A DNA stretch of 64,000 bases from a bacterium (GCA_016721565.1 JADKHW010000001.1:1-64000); one strand, 5' to 3'. Shown: positions 44,773-54,866, counted from the stretch's first letter. The notes: generated from the sequence alone by a model not told the origin. Numbers and translations are program-made.

Positions 44773-45546
44773 TTGGCTGCAATTGTGGCCGGTTGTGCTT
44801 GGACCCCGGAGCGGGCTAATCCGTATGATCCGGACTCTCCGTTGTACATTGAGCCGCCGATTTCTAATCGCCCTCCGCAAGTGCTGGGGCTTTCAATCCG
44901 AACCAACTGTGTGAATTTCGCAACTGAAGATCTGTGCGGAGTAAATATCCTTGCCAGGATCGCAGACCCAGACAGTAACCTTCGAATTGATGAAGTAGTT
45001 GCGACAGTTAATGACAGGTTCTTTGGTCGACTCACATACGTACCAACTGATACACTTTGGGTTCTCGCAAAACAGGGCACAGAACTGGATTCTGGTGCAG
45101 TGAGGTATTACAACAGTTTAATTCGCGTGAGCGTATCAGATGACTCCGGAGCGACAGACTCTGACACAACTCGTTTTCCGCTCTTATTTACCGACTATCC
45201 AGAAGTTCATTGGCCTGATTTCATTGATGACATAGTCTGTGACGAATGCAGGGATTTCAGCTGGGATCGGTGGACGGGCCAGGGTCAAGCTCGTGAATTT
45301 GAGATGAGATTCTATTTCCTTAATTTCGATTTAGTTCCATCTCTCACAATCCATGATATTTCGCCGCAAGATACGTTTATTACCGTGGACCGAAACTTCG
45401 TTTCATCGGATAGCAACTCAACTATTTTTTACGGTTGGCGTTTGTTCGTTATTGATCAAAACGGCAATAGCGCGGGATCAATACCTGGTGGGTTTAATTA
45501 CCGCGAAAACAGCCAACAGAATTGCATTGCAAATTGCGGGCAATAG
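44773..45546 (+). CDS. Hypothetical lipoprotein with Ig-like region
   Basis: This predicted lipoprotein has about 257 residues, no recognised family, and Cys pairs (CVNFATEDLCG; CDECRD; NCIANCGQ). Its N-terminus contains a lipobox-like AIVAGCAW but no ribosome site for the TTG at 44773. An ATG at 44745 lies out of frame by one base. If one T of the TTTT at 44765-44768 is an overcall, the start becomes MKELLYTFALAAIVAGCAW, a textbook lipoprotein signal. The middle resembles a cadherin/Ig-like sandwich (ILARIADPDSNLRIDEVVATV, IRVSVSDDSGATDSDTTRF). It may share a transcript with the sigma-54 activator 27 bases downstream. Confidence 0.65.
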   Translation: MAAIVAGCAWTPERANPYDPDSPLYIEPPISNRPPQVLGLSIRTNCVNFATEDLCGVNILARIADPDSNLRIDEVVATVNDRFFGRLTYVPTDTLWVLAKQGTELDSGAVRYYNSLIRVSVSDDSGATDSDTTRFPLLFTDYPEVHWPDFIDDIVCDECRDFSWDRWTGQGQAREFEMRFYFLNFDLVPSLTIHDISPQDTFITVDRNFVSSDSNSTIFYGWRLFVIDQNGNSAGSIPGGFNYRENSQQNCIANCGQ

Positions 45547-45573
45547 CTCCGTACTACCGATACTAAAGGCATC

Positions 45574-47096
45574 ATGGAAAGCTCTGCACGACTTCCGGGT
45601 CCCGCCGGAATGACATCGCAGCCTGCACTGCCCCGCGAGCAACTGCAAGCTTTGTTTGATATTTCTCAAGTCCTAAATGCAATTTGGGAAATTGACTCGC
45701 TACTCGAACGGATTATGGATATTGCCATCCAGACCGTGAATGCCGAGCGCGGGTTCCTTGTATTGCGAGAGGACGGCAATGGGACTGGACTATCCGTTCG
45801 CACCGCACGCAATATTGCACCAGAATCGGCGCTCTCCGTTTCTGAGATTAGCCGCTCCATTGTGATGGGCGCGATTGAATCGCAGCAAGGGGTGTTGACG
45901 ATTGATGCGCAAACGGATCCGCGCTTTGCCGGAGCGGAGTCGGTGATCTTCAACCAGATTCGCGCGGTAATGGCCGTGCCGTTCTTGCTTCGAGGCAAGA
46001 TCGTCGGAGCAATCTACCTCGACAGCCGCAAACACCGTGAGGGGTTCACGGATGAGTTGCTCGCGTTTGTCAAGGCCTTCTCAAACTTGTGCGCAATCGC
46101 AATTGAGAACGCGCGGTTGATGGGAAGCTTGCGCGACGAAAATTATCAGTTGCGCAGCGAAGTCCAGCGGACCTATCAGTTCAAAGAGATCATTGGCAAC
46201 AGTCCGCGCATGCAGGATATCTTTGAGCTGTTAAACAAGATTATTCATGCGGACATCTCCGTTTTGCTGGAGGGTGAATCAGGCACAGGTAAAGAGCTTG
46301 TAGCACGCGCGCTTCACTACAACGGCCCGCGCCGCGACAAAGCGTTTATTGCGCAGTTCTGCGGCAACTTGTCTGAGACGCTTCTGGAAAGTGAGTTGTT
46401 CGGCCACAAGCGCGGCGCATTTACCGGCGCGGTGTCCGACAAAAAGGGATTGCTTGAAATAGCGGATGGCGGAACGTTCTTCCTTGATGAAGTCTCTGAC
46501 ATCCCGCCCTCGATTCAGGCGAAATTACTTCGCGTGCTGCAAGATGGTGAATTTAGGCGAGTCGGCGATACCGAAACTCGTCGTGTTGACGTGCGCGTGA
46601 TTTCGGCAACGAACAAGCCGCTGAACAAAGAGGTTGAAAAGGGTGGTTTCCGTGAAGACCTCTTTTATCGGTTAAATGTCATTACGATTAACATGCCGCC
46701 GCTCAGAGATCGCGACGGCGACCTCCCGTTGCTGGTGCGTCATTTCTTGAATAAATACGCATCAAAGAGTGGCATGCAGGAGAAGAAAATCGCTTCTGAA
46801 GCCATGCGCATGCTGTCAGGCTATCATTGGCCCGGCAACGTCCGCGAGCTTGAGAACGCCATCGAGCGCGCAATCGTTTTGGCCGGTGATCGTGACCTTA
46901 CACCTGACGAACTGATTATTCCGCGTGTGATGAAAGCTCCGGGCGGATCGCGTTCATTGCGCGAGCATGAACGCGATTATGTGATGCGCACACTCGACGA
47001 GATGGGCGGCAACAAGACAAAACCGCCTCGGCTCTTGGTGTCTCCTTGCGCTGGCTGCACTACAAGCTGGCGGAATGGAAAGACGGCAGCAATTGA
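45574..47096 (+). CDS. Sigma-54-dependent activator with GAF sensor (3' frameshift)
   Basis: This is an enhancer-binding protein of about 507 residues. It has a GAF domain (residues ~30-185; LDSRKHREGFTDELLAFVKAF), an AAA+ domain with Walker A GESGTGKE, the sigma-54-contacting GAFTGA loop (GHKRGAFTGAVSD), Walker B GGTFFLDEV and the R-finger region (FREDLFYRLNV). A Fis-type HTH closes it. As written the end is scrambled after GGNKTK. Adding one A to AAAA at 47019-47022 gives TASALGVSLRWLHYKL, the normal HTH, with a stop at 47094-47096, and that extent is used here. It is the only partner visible for RpoN (20547). The kinase gene follows 30 bases on. Confidence 0.92.
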
Positions 47097-47126
47097 TACG
47101 GATGTGATTGATCTGTTGATGTTGCC

Positions 47127-48734
47127 ATGAGTGAAGAACGCGTAAAACTCGTTCGCGAACTATCGCGCAGCGGAGTTGCGACGGTTTGGGAAGGTTGGGA
47201 CAACAGTCTTGACCGCAAAGTACTGGTGAAGTCCATTCATCCGCAGTTCGCGCGTGACGCCGATCTGCGGATTCGTTTTGAGCGGGAGGCCCGTGCTATT
47301 GCGCGGCTGTCGCACCCGAATGTAGTGCAAATTTATGACATTCAGTCAGGCGACGATTCACTCTCCCTTATGCTCGAGTTCATTGAGGGTGAAACGCTAG
47401 GGAGCTTGCTTAAGCGGCGAGGTGTATTGCCATACGGGTTGGCTTTGCGGGTCACAACAGAGATCTTGGCTGGGCTTGAGGCCGCGCATGCCAACGGAAT
47501 CATTCACCGCGACCTTAAGCCCGATAACATCTTGATTGCTCGCAATGGCGCAGTCAAGATAACTGACTTCGGATTGGCAAGTTTGCGTGATTTGCCTGCG
47601 GTGACGCAAGAGGGGATGGTGGTTGGGACGCCGTCCTACATGTCGCCAGAGCAGGCATTAGGTGGTGACACCGGACCGCAGACGGACCTGTTCACATGCG
47701 GCGCAATGTTCTTTGAAATGATGACCGGGACACGGCTAATCCAAGGTGAAAATCTTGGTGAAGCATTTCAGAATGTCATGAAGTACAAGCCGCCGGATCT
47801 GAACATCTATGCACAGGTGATTCCGGCCAACGCTCGTAAGATACTTGAAGAGCTGATTGAACGCGATCCGGCGCAACGTCCGCGCTCTGCCTCTGTTGTG
47901 CGGAATGCCTTGCTATCTGAGCCGCAGGAATATCAGTTGACATCAGTGGCATTAGCTTCGTTCTTGACGGGGGACGAGATGACCAAGCCGGTCATTATCG
48001 TGCCGCGCGCCCACAGTCATACGAAGCGTTGGTATGCAATTGCGACTTCCATAGTTTTAGTTGCAGTACTCGCGCTGATATTCTCAATGCTTGACTTCAG
48101 TCCGGAACAACCCGTTATTTCAAAGCCAATTCCTACTCCTGTTGACACATCCAAAGTGGCAAAGATTGATACAGTAGGGGCAACGCAATCCGCTCCATCA
48201 AAGCCTTTACCGAAGGATACGACAAGCGGTAGAAAACCTATTCAGCCGCCGGACACGACAAAGCAGGCTCCAGTGAAGATTGAACTGCCGAAACAGAGCG
48301 GACCGGCTTACGCGACGATTACGAGCACGCCATGGGCGCGAGTGTTCTACAATGATTCGCTGTTAGGAACAACTCCGCTAATGGCTCCCCTGAAGCTACC
48401 AGCCGGACAGGGCACGCTTTTGTTCTTGAATGACCAAGTAAAACTCCCTGTTTCACGAGCGGTTGATCTGAAGGCCGGTGACACGACCGAAATTGCTCTG
48501 AACCTTCAAGAATCAATTGCGCGACTTAAGATATCGTCCGTCCGTCCGTGGGCCGACGTATATGTTGATGGTGAAATGAAATTTCGCACCCCGTCAACCC
48601 AAGTTCTTTTCTTGCCACTTGGCAAGCACAAACTTGAGTTGCGTCATCCCGAATTCCCTACCTATACTAAGGATTTGATATTTCAGGCCGGCGACCCGAT
48701 CTACGAGGTTCGCGTGGACCTGACAAAGCTCTGA
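47127..48734 (+). CDS. Membrane Ser/Thr protein kinase with PEGA domains
   Basis: This Hanks-type kinase has 535 residues. Lys35 (RKVLVKSIH), the catalytic loop HRDLKPDN (127-134), DFG (147-149) and the APE-like SPEQ segment are present. The Gly-rich loop is unusual: ELSRSGVATVWEG lacks the normal GxGxxG. One membrane helix (WYAIATSIVLVAVLALIFSML) near residue 310, a Pro/Lys/Thr linker and two extracytoplasmic PEGA-type beta domains (ATITSTPWARVFYNDSLLG; LKISSVRPWADVYVDGEMK) follow. The arrangement suggests envelope sensing with cytosolic phosphorylation. Adjacency to the GAF activator suggests, but does not prove, a shared pathway. Confidence 0.93.
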   Translation: MSEERVKLVRELSRSGVATVWEGWDNSLDRKVLVKSIHPQFARDADLRIRFEREARAIARLSHPNVVQIYDIQSGDDSLSLMLEFIEGETLGSLLKRRGVLPYGLALRVTTEILAGLEAAHANGIIHRDLKPDNILIARNGAVKITDFGLASLRDLPAVTQEGMVVGTPSYMSPEQALGGDTGPQTDLFTCGAMFFEMMTGTRLIQGENLGEAFQNVMKYKPPDLNIYAQVIPANARKILEELIERDPAQRPRSASVVRNALLSEPQEYQLTSVALASFLTGDEMTKPVIIVPRAHSHTKRWYAIATSIVLVAVLALIFSMLDFSPEQPVISKPIPTPVDTSKVAKIDTVGATQSAPSKPLPKDTTSGRKPIQPPDTTKQAPVKIELPKQSGPAYATITSTPWARVFYNDSLLGTTPLMAPLKLPAGQGTLLFLNDQVKLPVSRAVDLKAGDTTEIALNLQESIARLKISSVRPWADVYVDGEMKFRTPSTQVLFLPLGKHKLELRHPEFPTYTKDLIFQAGDPIYEVRVDLTKL

Positions 48735-48762
48735 ACTTCGACTCCTCCTGCCCTTGTGAGAT

Positions 48763-48791
48763 TTGCGATAATCCCAAAAAATTCATAAATT
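48763..48791 (+). promoter_or_regulatory. Candidate promoter of the Gld-like ABC operon
   Basis: TTGCGA (48763-48768), 17 bases and TAAATT (48786-48791) lie in an AT-rich gap between the kinase and ABC genes. Predicted initiation near 48798 leaves a leader of about 90 bases. The -35 is only partly consensus. Confidence 0.4.
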
Positions 48792-48887
48792 TAAGATTGT
48801 CAAAATACGGGAACTACTTCCGTTTTCGCGCGTTTATCTTCCATAACTGCTACAACATCAACCTACAAGCAACTCATTTGCTGATCC

Positions 48888-49820
48888 ATGATTGAACTTC
48901 ACGATTTGACCAAGTCCTACGGCGGCGCTAAAGCCGTAGACGGGGTTTCGTTGAGCGTTCCAAAGGGCCAGATCCTCGGATTCTTGGGACCCAATGGCGC
49001 TGGCAAGACCACGACCATGAGGATGATCACGGGCTACATGCCACCGACATCAGGCTCAATTACGGTTGACGGCCTGACGATGGAAAAAGATTCTCTTGCT
49101 ATTCGCGAGAAAATCGGCTACCTGCCTGAAATGGCACCTGTGTATCAAGACATGAACGTGCTGGATTATCTGCACTACGTTTGTGCACTTAGAAAGATTC
49201 CCAAAGACAAACAGGCCGGACGCATCAAAGAGGTTGTTGACCGATGTGGTCTCAGCGCAGTACTAGGCAAAGACGTCGGAGAGCTTTCTAAAGGTTATCG
49301 TCAGCGTGTGGGATTATCACAGGCAATCATCCATAATCCTGAATACCTAATCTTAGATGAGCCGACCGCGGGTTTGGACCCGAACCAGATCGTTGAAATC
49401 CGCGCGCTTATTAAGGAACTGGGTCGTGAGAAGACGGTCATCCTTTCCACTCATATTCTCTCCGAAGTTCAAGCCACCTGCTCGCGCGTTATCATTATTA
49501 GCAGCGGCAAGCTCGTAGCTGATAACACTCCTGAAGGACTTCAAGCAGGCTTGCAGGGCCGCACTGTGTTGATGCTAACTCTCAAAGGTGGCGCAGACAG
49601 TGCCCTCGCCAAGTTGAAGGCGCTACCGGTTGTGGATGAAGTTCGCAGCGTGCAGACGGGCAAGTCAGGTGAAAACAAATTCCGCGTGGAAAGCAATCCT
49701 AATTCAGATGTTCGTGAAGATGTGTTCAAGCTTGCTGTGCGCGAGAATTGGACGATCCTTGAAATGATTCCCGAAACACAAAGTCTCGAAGAAGTGTTCC
49801 ACAAACTCACGGCGGCCTAA
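48888..49820 (+). CDS. ABC transporter ATPase, GldA/CcmA-like
   Basis: This is the cytoplasmic ATPase of an ABC-2-type system, 310 residues. Walker [20 protein letters not shown]-loop IGYLPEMAPVYQDM, signature LSKGYRQRVGLSQAI, Walker B YLILDEPTAGLDPNQ and the H-loop ILSTHILSEV are intact. About 80 C-terminal residues form the small regulatory domain seen in GldA and NatA-type proteins. It heads a four-gene run: ATPase, permease, GldG-like protein and DUF4340 protein. Such clusters are linked to gliding in Bacteroidota, but the same set occurs in non-gliders, so gliding is not claimed. Confidence 0.9.
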   Translation: MIELHDLTKSYGGAKAVDGVSLSVPKGQILGFLGPNGAGKTTTMRMITGYMPPTSGSITVDGLTMEKDSLAIREKIGYLPEMAPVYQDMNVLDYLHYVCALRKIPKDKQAGRIKEVVDRCGLSAVLGKDVGELSKGYRQRVGLSQAIIHNPEYLILDEPTAGLDPNQIVEIRALIKELGREKTVILSTHILSEVQATCSRVIIISSGKLVADNTPEGLQAGLQGRTVLMLTLKGGADSALAKLKALPVVDEVRSVQTGKSGENKFRVESNPNSDVREDVFKLAVRENWTILEMIPETQSLEEVFHKLTAA

Positions 49821-49823
49821 ACC

Positions 49824-50534
49824 ATGAACAACATAATGGTCATCGCGCGCCGCGAATTCAAGTCCTACTTCGATTCTCCGGTCGCTTACATAGTTCTCAC
49901 GTTCTTCCTCATTGTCACAGGCTACTTCTTTACCAGCAATCTGTTCTTGGCCAATCAGGCCGACTTGCGGACGCTGTGGGGGATCGTTCCTCTGCTGTTT
50001 GTGTTCTTCATTCCCGCACTCTCTATGAAACTTTTGGCCGAAGAGAAGAAGTCGGGAACCATAGAACTGCTTTACACCTATCCTATAAAAGATTCCGAAA
50101 TTGTGGTAGGGAAGTATCTCGCGGCGCTTGGACTTCTCGGAGTCTTGGTCGCGTGTACGATTGTCTATGCAATAACGGTTGGCAGCTTGGGGAATATGGA
50201 TAGCGGTCAGGCGGTTGCTGGATATGTCGGGCTGATACTAATGGCTGCATCTTATCTTGCGATTGGAGTATTTGCGTCCTCCGTAACGGACAACCAGATT
50301 GTCGCGTTTATTTTGGCGCTGTTTATCTCGTTCTTCTTCTTTATTGCCGATAAAATCCTGTTCTTCCTGCCAGGCGGGATTGCCGGAATCTTTGAGTATT
50401 TGGCTATAGAGTATCATTTCCAAAACGTGGCGCGTGGTGTTATTGATACACGCAACCTCCTCTATTTTGGTTCGCTGATCTTCTTCGGTTTGCTGTTGGC
50501 AAGCCACGCACTTTCGCGCCGCAGGGGAGACTAA
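49824..50534 (+). CDS. ABC-2 permease, GldF-like
   Basis: This 236-residue membrane protein has six predicted helices. It opens with the ABC-2 N-terminus (VIARREFKSYFDSPVAYIVLTFFL) and carries the coupling motif LLAEEKKSGTIELLYTYPIKDSEIVVGKY, the ABC2_membrane signature found in GldF. It lies 3 bases after the ATPase gene and precedes the GldG-like gene by 4 bases. The two together form the likely transport core; the substrate is unknown. Confidence 0.9.
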   Translation: MNNIMVIARREFKSYFDSPVAYIVLTFFLIVTGYFFTSNLFLANQADLRTLWGIVPLLFVFFIPALSMKLLAEEKKSGTIELLYTYPIKDSEIVVGKYLAALGLLGVLVACTIVYAITVGSLGNMDSGQAVAGYVGLILMAASYLAIGVFASSVTDNQIVAFILALFISFFFFIADKILFFLPGGIAGIFEYLAIEYHFQNVARGVIDTRNLLYFGSLIFFGLLLASHALSRRRGD

Positions 50535-50538
50535 GCAC

Positions 50539-52131
50539 ATGAAGAAAAGTACCTGGTCTGTTTCCAATATTTCGACTCTTTTGGTCATTGCCGCAATTTT
50601 GGTTGTGGTGAATTTGATTGGCATGAAGATTTTTGCTCGAGCCGATCTGACCGAACAGTCTATTTACACTCTGAGCCAAGCGTCGCGCGGCGTGGTAGGC
50701 AATCTGTCGGATCGCCTAACTGTCAAAGCCTACTTCACCAAAGACTTACCCGCTCCGTATAACGCGAATTCGAGATATGTCCGCGATATTCTTGAGGATT
50801 ATCGCACCTACGGAAGCGGCAATTTCTACTATGAGTTTGTAGACCCCGCTGACGAAGAGCAGCTTGAGAAGGAAGCACAAGGCTATCGAGTGCAACCCGC
50901 ACAGGTGAATGTGATGGAGAAGGACGCGCTTCAACTCAAGAAAGTTTACATGGGGCTTGTCCTGATCTACGGTGACAAGCATGAGACGATTCCGCTGATT
51001 CAGTCCGTTGACAATTTCGAATATGAAATGACTTCGACAATCAAGCGATTGGTCTCGAAGAAGTTGCCCAAGGTCGGCTTCCTGACAAACTACGGCATGC
51101 CCGATTTGGGGCAGGACTTAAGAACCGTTGCGCAAGCTTTATCGAAGTACTACGAAGTTGTGCCGGTTAGTACGAAGTCCGGTACTGAGATGATTCCGGA
51201 TGATGTAAGTGTGCTGTGCATCGTTCAGCCGAAGGAAGCGATTGATGATTGGACAAAGTTTGTCGTCGATCAATTCGTCATGCGCGGCGGCAAAGTTGCT
51301 TGGTTCATCAACAAGGTGGCGGGCGATGCGTCGCAAGGTCAAGCGACGGCAATTCCCATCGATATTGACGACTGGACACGCCGCTACGGCTTCACAGTTG
51401 CCAACAATCTCGTGCTGGACGGTAATGGAGCAATGATTAATATTCAGCGCCAGCAGGGTCAGTTCATGATGACGAACCTTGTGCGCTACCCCGCTTTCCC
51501 GGAAATTGTGAACTTCAATCAGGATCATCCGATCACGAAGGGGCTGAACAGCGGCACGTTGTTCTTCCCTAGTTCAATTGACACGGTTAAGCCATCTGAC
51601 GGTTCTGTAGAGATTAAGCCACTGCTGCAATCGACGGAATACACGATTGTTCAGGTAGGTCAATTTGATATTAGCCCCGAAACGCGCCGCGAACGCTCGC
51701 AATTCACGGGGGGACAGAAGCTGTTTGCGGCGGCCTTGACTGGAACGTTCCCTTCGTATTTCAAGGGTCGCGGGGTTCCCGCTCCAGCTGATTCGACGGC
51801 CACGACACCGGTTTTGAATATTATGACCGAGAGTTCGGATACGCGTATGGTTGTGATTGGTGACGGCAATCTGTTACAAGGTCAATACATGCAGCAGGGT
51901 GGACCAAACCTCGTGCTGTTCTTGAATACGATTGACTGGCTCTCTCAGGATACTGACTTGCTCGAAATTCGTTCGCGTGATGCAGCAGTCAGACCGCTCG
52001 ATCCGAATATCTCCGATGAAACGAAGCAGCGAGTGAAGCTCGCCAACCTGATTGGTCCGCCTGCTCTCGTATTGTTGCTCGGCGCAATTCGTTGGAATCG
52101 TCGTCGCAAGCGCAAGGAGGTAACGCTGTGA
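50539..52131 (+). CDS. GldG-like ABC auxiliary protein
   Basis: This 530-residue protein has an N-terminal helix (STLLVIAAILVVVNLIGMKIFA), a large periplasmic domain and a C-terminal helix (LANLIGPPALVLLLGAIRW) next to an arginine/lysine-rich end. The segment ARADLTEQSIYTLSQASRGVV and the VKAYFTKDLPAPY strand are typical of GldG / ABC-transporter auxiliary domains. GGGGAG lies before the ATG. The stop overlaps the next start (GTGA). It probably forms a complex with the GldF-like permease. Confidence 0.88.
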   Translation: MKKSTWSVSNISTLLVIAAILVVVNLIGMKIFARADLTEQSIYTLSQASRGVVGNLSDRLTVKAYFTKDLPAPYNANSRYVRDILEDYRTYGSGNFYYEFVDPADEEQLEKEAQGYRVQPAQVNVMEKDALQLKKVYMGLVLIYGDKHETIPLIQSVDNFEYEMTSTIKRLVSKKLPKVGFLTNYGMPDLGQDLRTVAQALSKYYEVVPVSTKSGTEMIPDDVSVLCIVQPKEAIDDWTKFVVDQFVMRGGKVAWFINKVAGDASQGQATAIPIDIDDWTRRYGFTVANNLVLDGNGAMINIQRQQGQFMMTNLVRYPAFPEIVNFNQDHPITKGLNSGTLFFPSSIDTVKPSDGSVEIKPLLQSTEYTIVQVGQFDISPETRRERSQFTGGQKLFAAALTGTFPSYFKGRGVPAPADSTATTPVLNIMTESSDTRMVVIGDGNLLQGQYMQQGGPNLVLFLNTIDWLSQDTDLLEIRSRDAAVRPLDPNISDETKQRVKLANLIGPPALVLLLGAIRWNRRRKRKEVTL

Positions 52132-53042
52132 ACAAGACTTTAGTATTAGCGGCCGTGCTGTTTGCATTGGTCGGTATCTATTGGGTAATGAATCAAAGCG
52201 AACCTGTTGGCAAAACAGATATTCCGTTGGTGCAAGCTGACAGCGCATCCGTCACGGCGATGAAGATAATCACGGCATCGGACACAACCGAACTTCGCAA
52301 AGAGGGAGACGGTTGGAAAATTATGGGCGTCAAAGTCTTTCCGGCTAATCCGCAGAATGTTGGTCGTGCATTGCAGAGATTCTCACAGATGACCAAGAAG
52401 GCCATGGTTACGGATAAACCGGATCGCTATGGTGAGTTTGAAGTTGACGGAGCCAAAGGCGTTTTGGTGAATTTCACCGCGAACGGCAAAGATCAGTCGC
52501 TGTTCTTGGGCAAAGCCGGACCGACGATGCAGACGAGCTATGCGCGAGTTGAAGGCGACAAGGAGGTTTGGGAGATCGGAGGCAATCATGCGTCGGCTTT
52601 TCGTCGTCCATCAGCCGATTGGCGCGACAAGACGATCACCGCGATACCGATGGACAGTGTTCGCAAGTTTTCGATCACGCGCGAAGGCGCAACGATCATG
52701 CTCGAAAAGCAAGACACTCTGTGGAATGCGACAGAAAATGGCGTGCCGTTTCCAGCCACCAAGCAGAACGTCGAACGCGTCACAAGATTGCTCTCGCGTA
52801 TGAGCGCAGTTGAATTTGCCGATACGTTAACGGATGCGACATTCGCAACTCCAAAGGGTGTTGTTACAGTTGAGATGATGGACGGCAGCCGCACGGAGCT
52901 TTTGCTTGCTCCTCGCGATGACAAACAATACTACGTGCGCAAGACCGGAGCGTTATCTGATTTTGTGATCTACAACAGTACGGCGGACGTGCTGTTGAAG
53001 AAGAAAGATGATCTGATTGAGAAAGCCAAACCCGCTGGATAA
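52128..53042 (+). CDS. DUF4340 membrane-anchored protein
   Basis: This 304-residue protein has one N-terminal helix (LVLAAVLFALVGIYWVM) and two copies of the DUF4340 beta unit (MKIITASDTTELRKEGDGWKI ... and FSITREGATIMLEKQDTLWNA...). GTG 52128 is chosen because AGGAGG is 6 bases upstream and it overlaps the GldG-like stop. DUF4340 proteins commonly follow GldG-type genes and are thought to be periplasmic partners of the transporter. A terminator follows at 53074. Confidence 0.85.
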   Translation: MNKTLVLAAVLFALVGIYWVMNQSEPVGKTDIPLVQADSASVTAMKIITASDTTELRKEGDGWKIMGVKVFPANPQNVGRALQRFSQMTKKAMVTDKPDRYGEFEVDGAKGVLVNFTANGKDQSLFLGKAGPTMQTSYARVEGDKEVWEIGGNHASAFRRPSADWRDKTITAIPMDSVRKFSITREGATIMLEKQDTLWNATENGVPFPATKQNVERVTRLLSRMSAVEFADTLTDATFATPKGVVTVEMMDGSRTELLLAPRDDKQYYVRKTGALSDFVIYNSTADVLLKKKDDLIEKAKPAG

Positions 53043-53073
53043 TACCTCAGCTGCGAAACATGATATGAATGCG

Positions 53074-53099
53074 AAGCCTCCGGTTTGCGCCGGAGGCTT
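53074..53099 (+). terminator. Terminator-like hairpin after the Gld-type operon
   Basis: A 10-pair stem (AAGCCTCCGG / CCGGAGGCTT, loop TTTGCG) is followed by TGTCTTATTT, a weak T tract. It lies between the DUF4340 gene and the ABC exporter genes, and partial read-through is likely. Confidence 0.65.
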
Positions 53100-53123
53100 T
53101 GTCTTATTTGGGGAAATACAAGT

Positions 53124-54866
53124 TTGAATTCGCTGAAGCATCTAATACCTTATCTGCGGCCATACAAACGTCAAATCACTTGGGGTTGTATTGCCGCTGT
53201 TTTGTCAACTGCAATTGGCGCGCTGGCTCCGTGGATTATGAAGCTCGCAATTGATGATCTGCGCGGCAAAATCACGGCTGTCAGGCTAGCCGAGTATGCA
53301 GGTTTGATTGTCGCCGTCTATTTGGTTGGCGGCGTTTTTCGTTATTACATGCGAATGTTACTAATTGGCATGTCGCGCTATGTTGAACAGGATTTGCGCG
53401 CCAAAGTGTTCGCACATTTGCAAGCTCAGCCTGTACAATACTACACGCGCCACCGCACCGGCGACTTAATGGCACGTATGACAAATGACTTAGACAGCGT
53501 GCGCAACGTGCTTGGACCGGGCTTCATGTACCCGGTGGACACAGGTCTGACAGCGATATTCTCACTGGTGCTGATGATAATGATTTCGCCGAAGTTAACG
53601 CTGATGACATTGGTGATTACACCACTCGTGAGCTACTCAGTTTACAAGCTTGGCAAAGTCACACACAAACTCACTACGGACATTCAGGAACAATACTCAA
53701 AGCTATCCGATCAAGCTCAGGAGAACCTGTCAGGCGCTCGTGTTGTGCGCGCATTTTCACAAGAGGATCAAGAGCGTGCGAAGTTTGATGAATTAAACAA
53801 AGAGTATGTCAAGCGCAATATTTCAATGACGCGCGTGCAGGCGCTGTTCTTTCCATTGATGGGTTTCTTTTTTGAAGTCGGAGCGGCGTTGATTTTGTTG
53901 ATCTGCGGTTACGGAATTATCAAGAATGAAATGTCGGTCGGCGATTTTGTGGCGTTCGTCGGATATCTTGGTATGCTGGCATGGCCGATGATTGCAATAG
54001 GGTGGGTGGCAAATATCCTCCAGCGCGGCGCGGCATCGATGAAGCGAATTCAGGAGTTGCTCGATACCAATCCGACGATTCAGAATCCTGAGTCGAGTAG
54101 ATTGCCGCAGAAGAGACTGGGCGAAATTCGCTTTGAAGATGTCACTTTCACGTTCGACGACCGCGAACCCGCGCTAAAGAATCTCAACTTGGTGATTGAA
54201 CCCGGACAGACAGTTGCTTTTGTGGGTGCGACGGGTTGTGGCAAGACAACTCTGATTAACTTGATTCCTCGGTTGCTTGATCCGACGAGCGGCAGAGTAG
54301 TGATTGACGGAGTTCCTACGAATGAATGGAACCTCGAAGAGCTACGCAAATGTGTGGCGATGGTTCCGCAAGACGCTTTTCTGTTCTCTGAAACGGTGTA
54401 CAATAATTTGATCTTCGGAAAACCAGATGCCAATCGCGATGAAGCGATGTCGGCTGCGCGCGTTTCACGAATTGATAAGGATGTGGAGAATTTCGCTGGC
54501 GGGTACGAGACACTCGTCGGTGAACGCGGTGTGACGCTGTCAGGTGGACAAAAAGGCCGACTTGCTCTCGCGCGTGCACTGGTGCGCAATCCGCTTATTT
54601 TGATTTTGGATGACGCGCTGGCGGCAGTGGATACGCACACCGAGGAAGAGATTCTCACTGGCCTAAAGAAGTTCATGCAGAATCGCACATCAATTTTGAT
54701 TTCTCATCGCGTGTCAACGGTTCACGAAGCGGACTGTATTTATGTGCTGGACAATGGAGTGATAATCGAACGAGGGACGCACGACGAGCTTCTTGCAATT
54801 GATGGCTACTATGCTGACATGGAACGCCGTCAACGGTTGGAAGAAGAATTGGAGCTTGCCGAATGA
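53124..54866 (+). CDS. Heterodimeric ABC exporter half, degenerate-site subunit
   Basis: This 580-residue half-transporter has a six-helix exporter domain followed by a nucleotide-binding domain. Walker A GATGCGKTTLINLIP and signature LSGGQKGRLALARAL are canonical. Walker B reads LILDDALAAVD, so the catalytic Glu is replaced by Asp. This is the mark of the degenerate ATP site in TM287/288- and BmrCD-type heterodimers. The TTG at 53124 is preferred (GGGGAAA about 10 bases before); a longer frame from 53085 begins inside the terminator hairpin. It overlaps its partner by four bases (ATGA). Drug, lipid or peptide export are all possible. Confidence 0.92.
   Translation: MNSLKHLIPYLRPYKRQITWGCIAAVLSTAIGALAPWIMKLAIDDLRGKITAVRLAEYAGLIVAVYLVGGVFRYYMRMLLIGMSRYVEQDLRAKVFAHLQAQPVQYYTRHRTGDLMARMTNDLDSVRNVLGPGFMYPVDTGLTAIFSLVLMIMISPKLTLMTLVITPLVSYSVYKLGKVTHKLTTDIQEQYSKLSDQAQENLSGARVVRAFSQEDQERAKFDELNKEYVKRNISMTRVQALFFPLMGFFFEVGAALILLICGYGIIKNEMSVGDFVAFVGYLGMLAWPMIAIGWVANILQRGAASMKRIQELLDTNPTIQNPESSRLPQKRLGEIRFEDVTFTFDDREPALKNLNLVIEPGQTVAFVGATGCGKTTLINLIPRLLDPTSGRVVIDGVPTNEWNLEELRKCVAMVPQDAFLFSETVYNNLIFGKPDANRDEAMSAARVSRIDKDVENFAGGYETLVGERGVTLSGGQKGRLALARALVRNPLILILDDALAAVDTHTEEEILTGLKKFMQNRTSILISHRVSTVHEADCIYVLDNGVIIERGTHDELLAIDGYYADMERRQRLEEELELAE

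Noticed and set aside
48888..53042. Gld-type cluster as proof of gliding motility
   Set aside because: The same ATPase/permease/GldG/DUF4340 set occurs in many non-gliding bacteria, and no gldJ/K/L/M/N is in the window.
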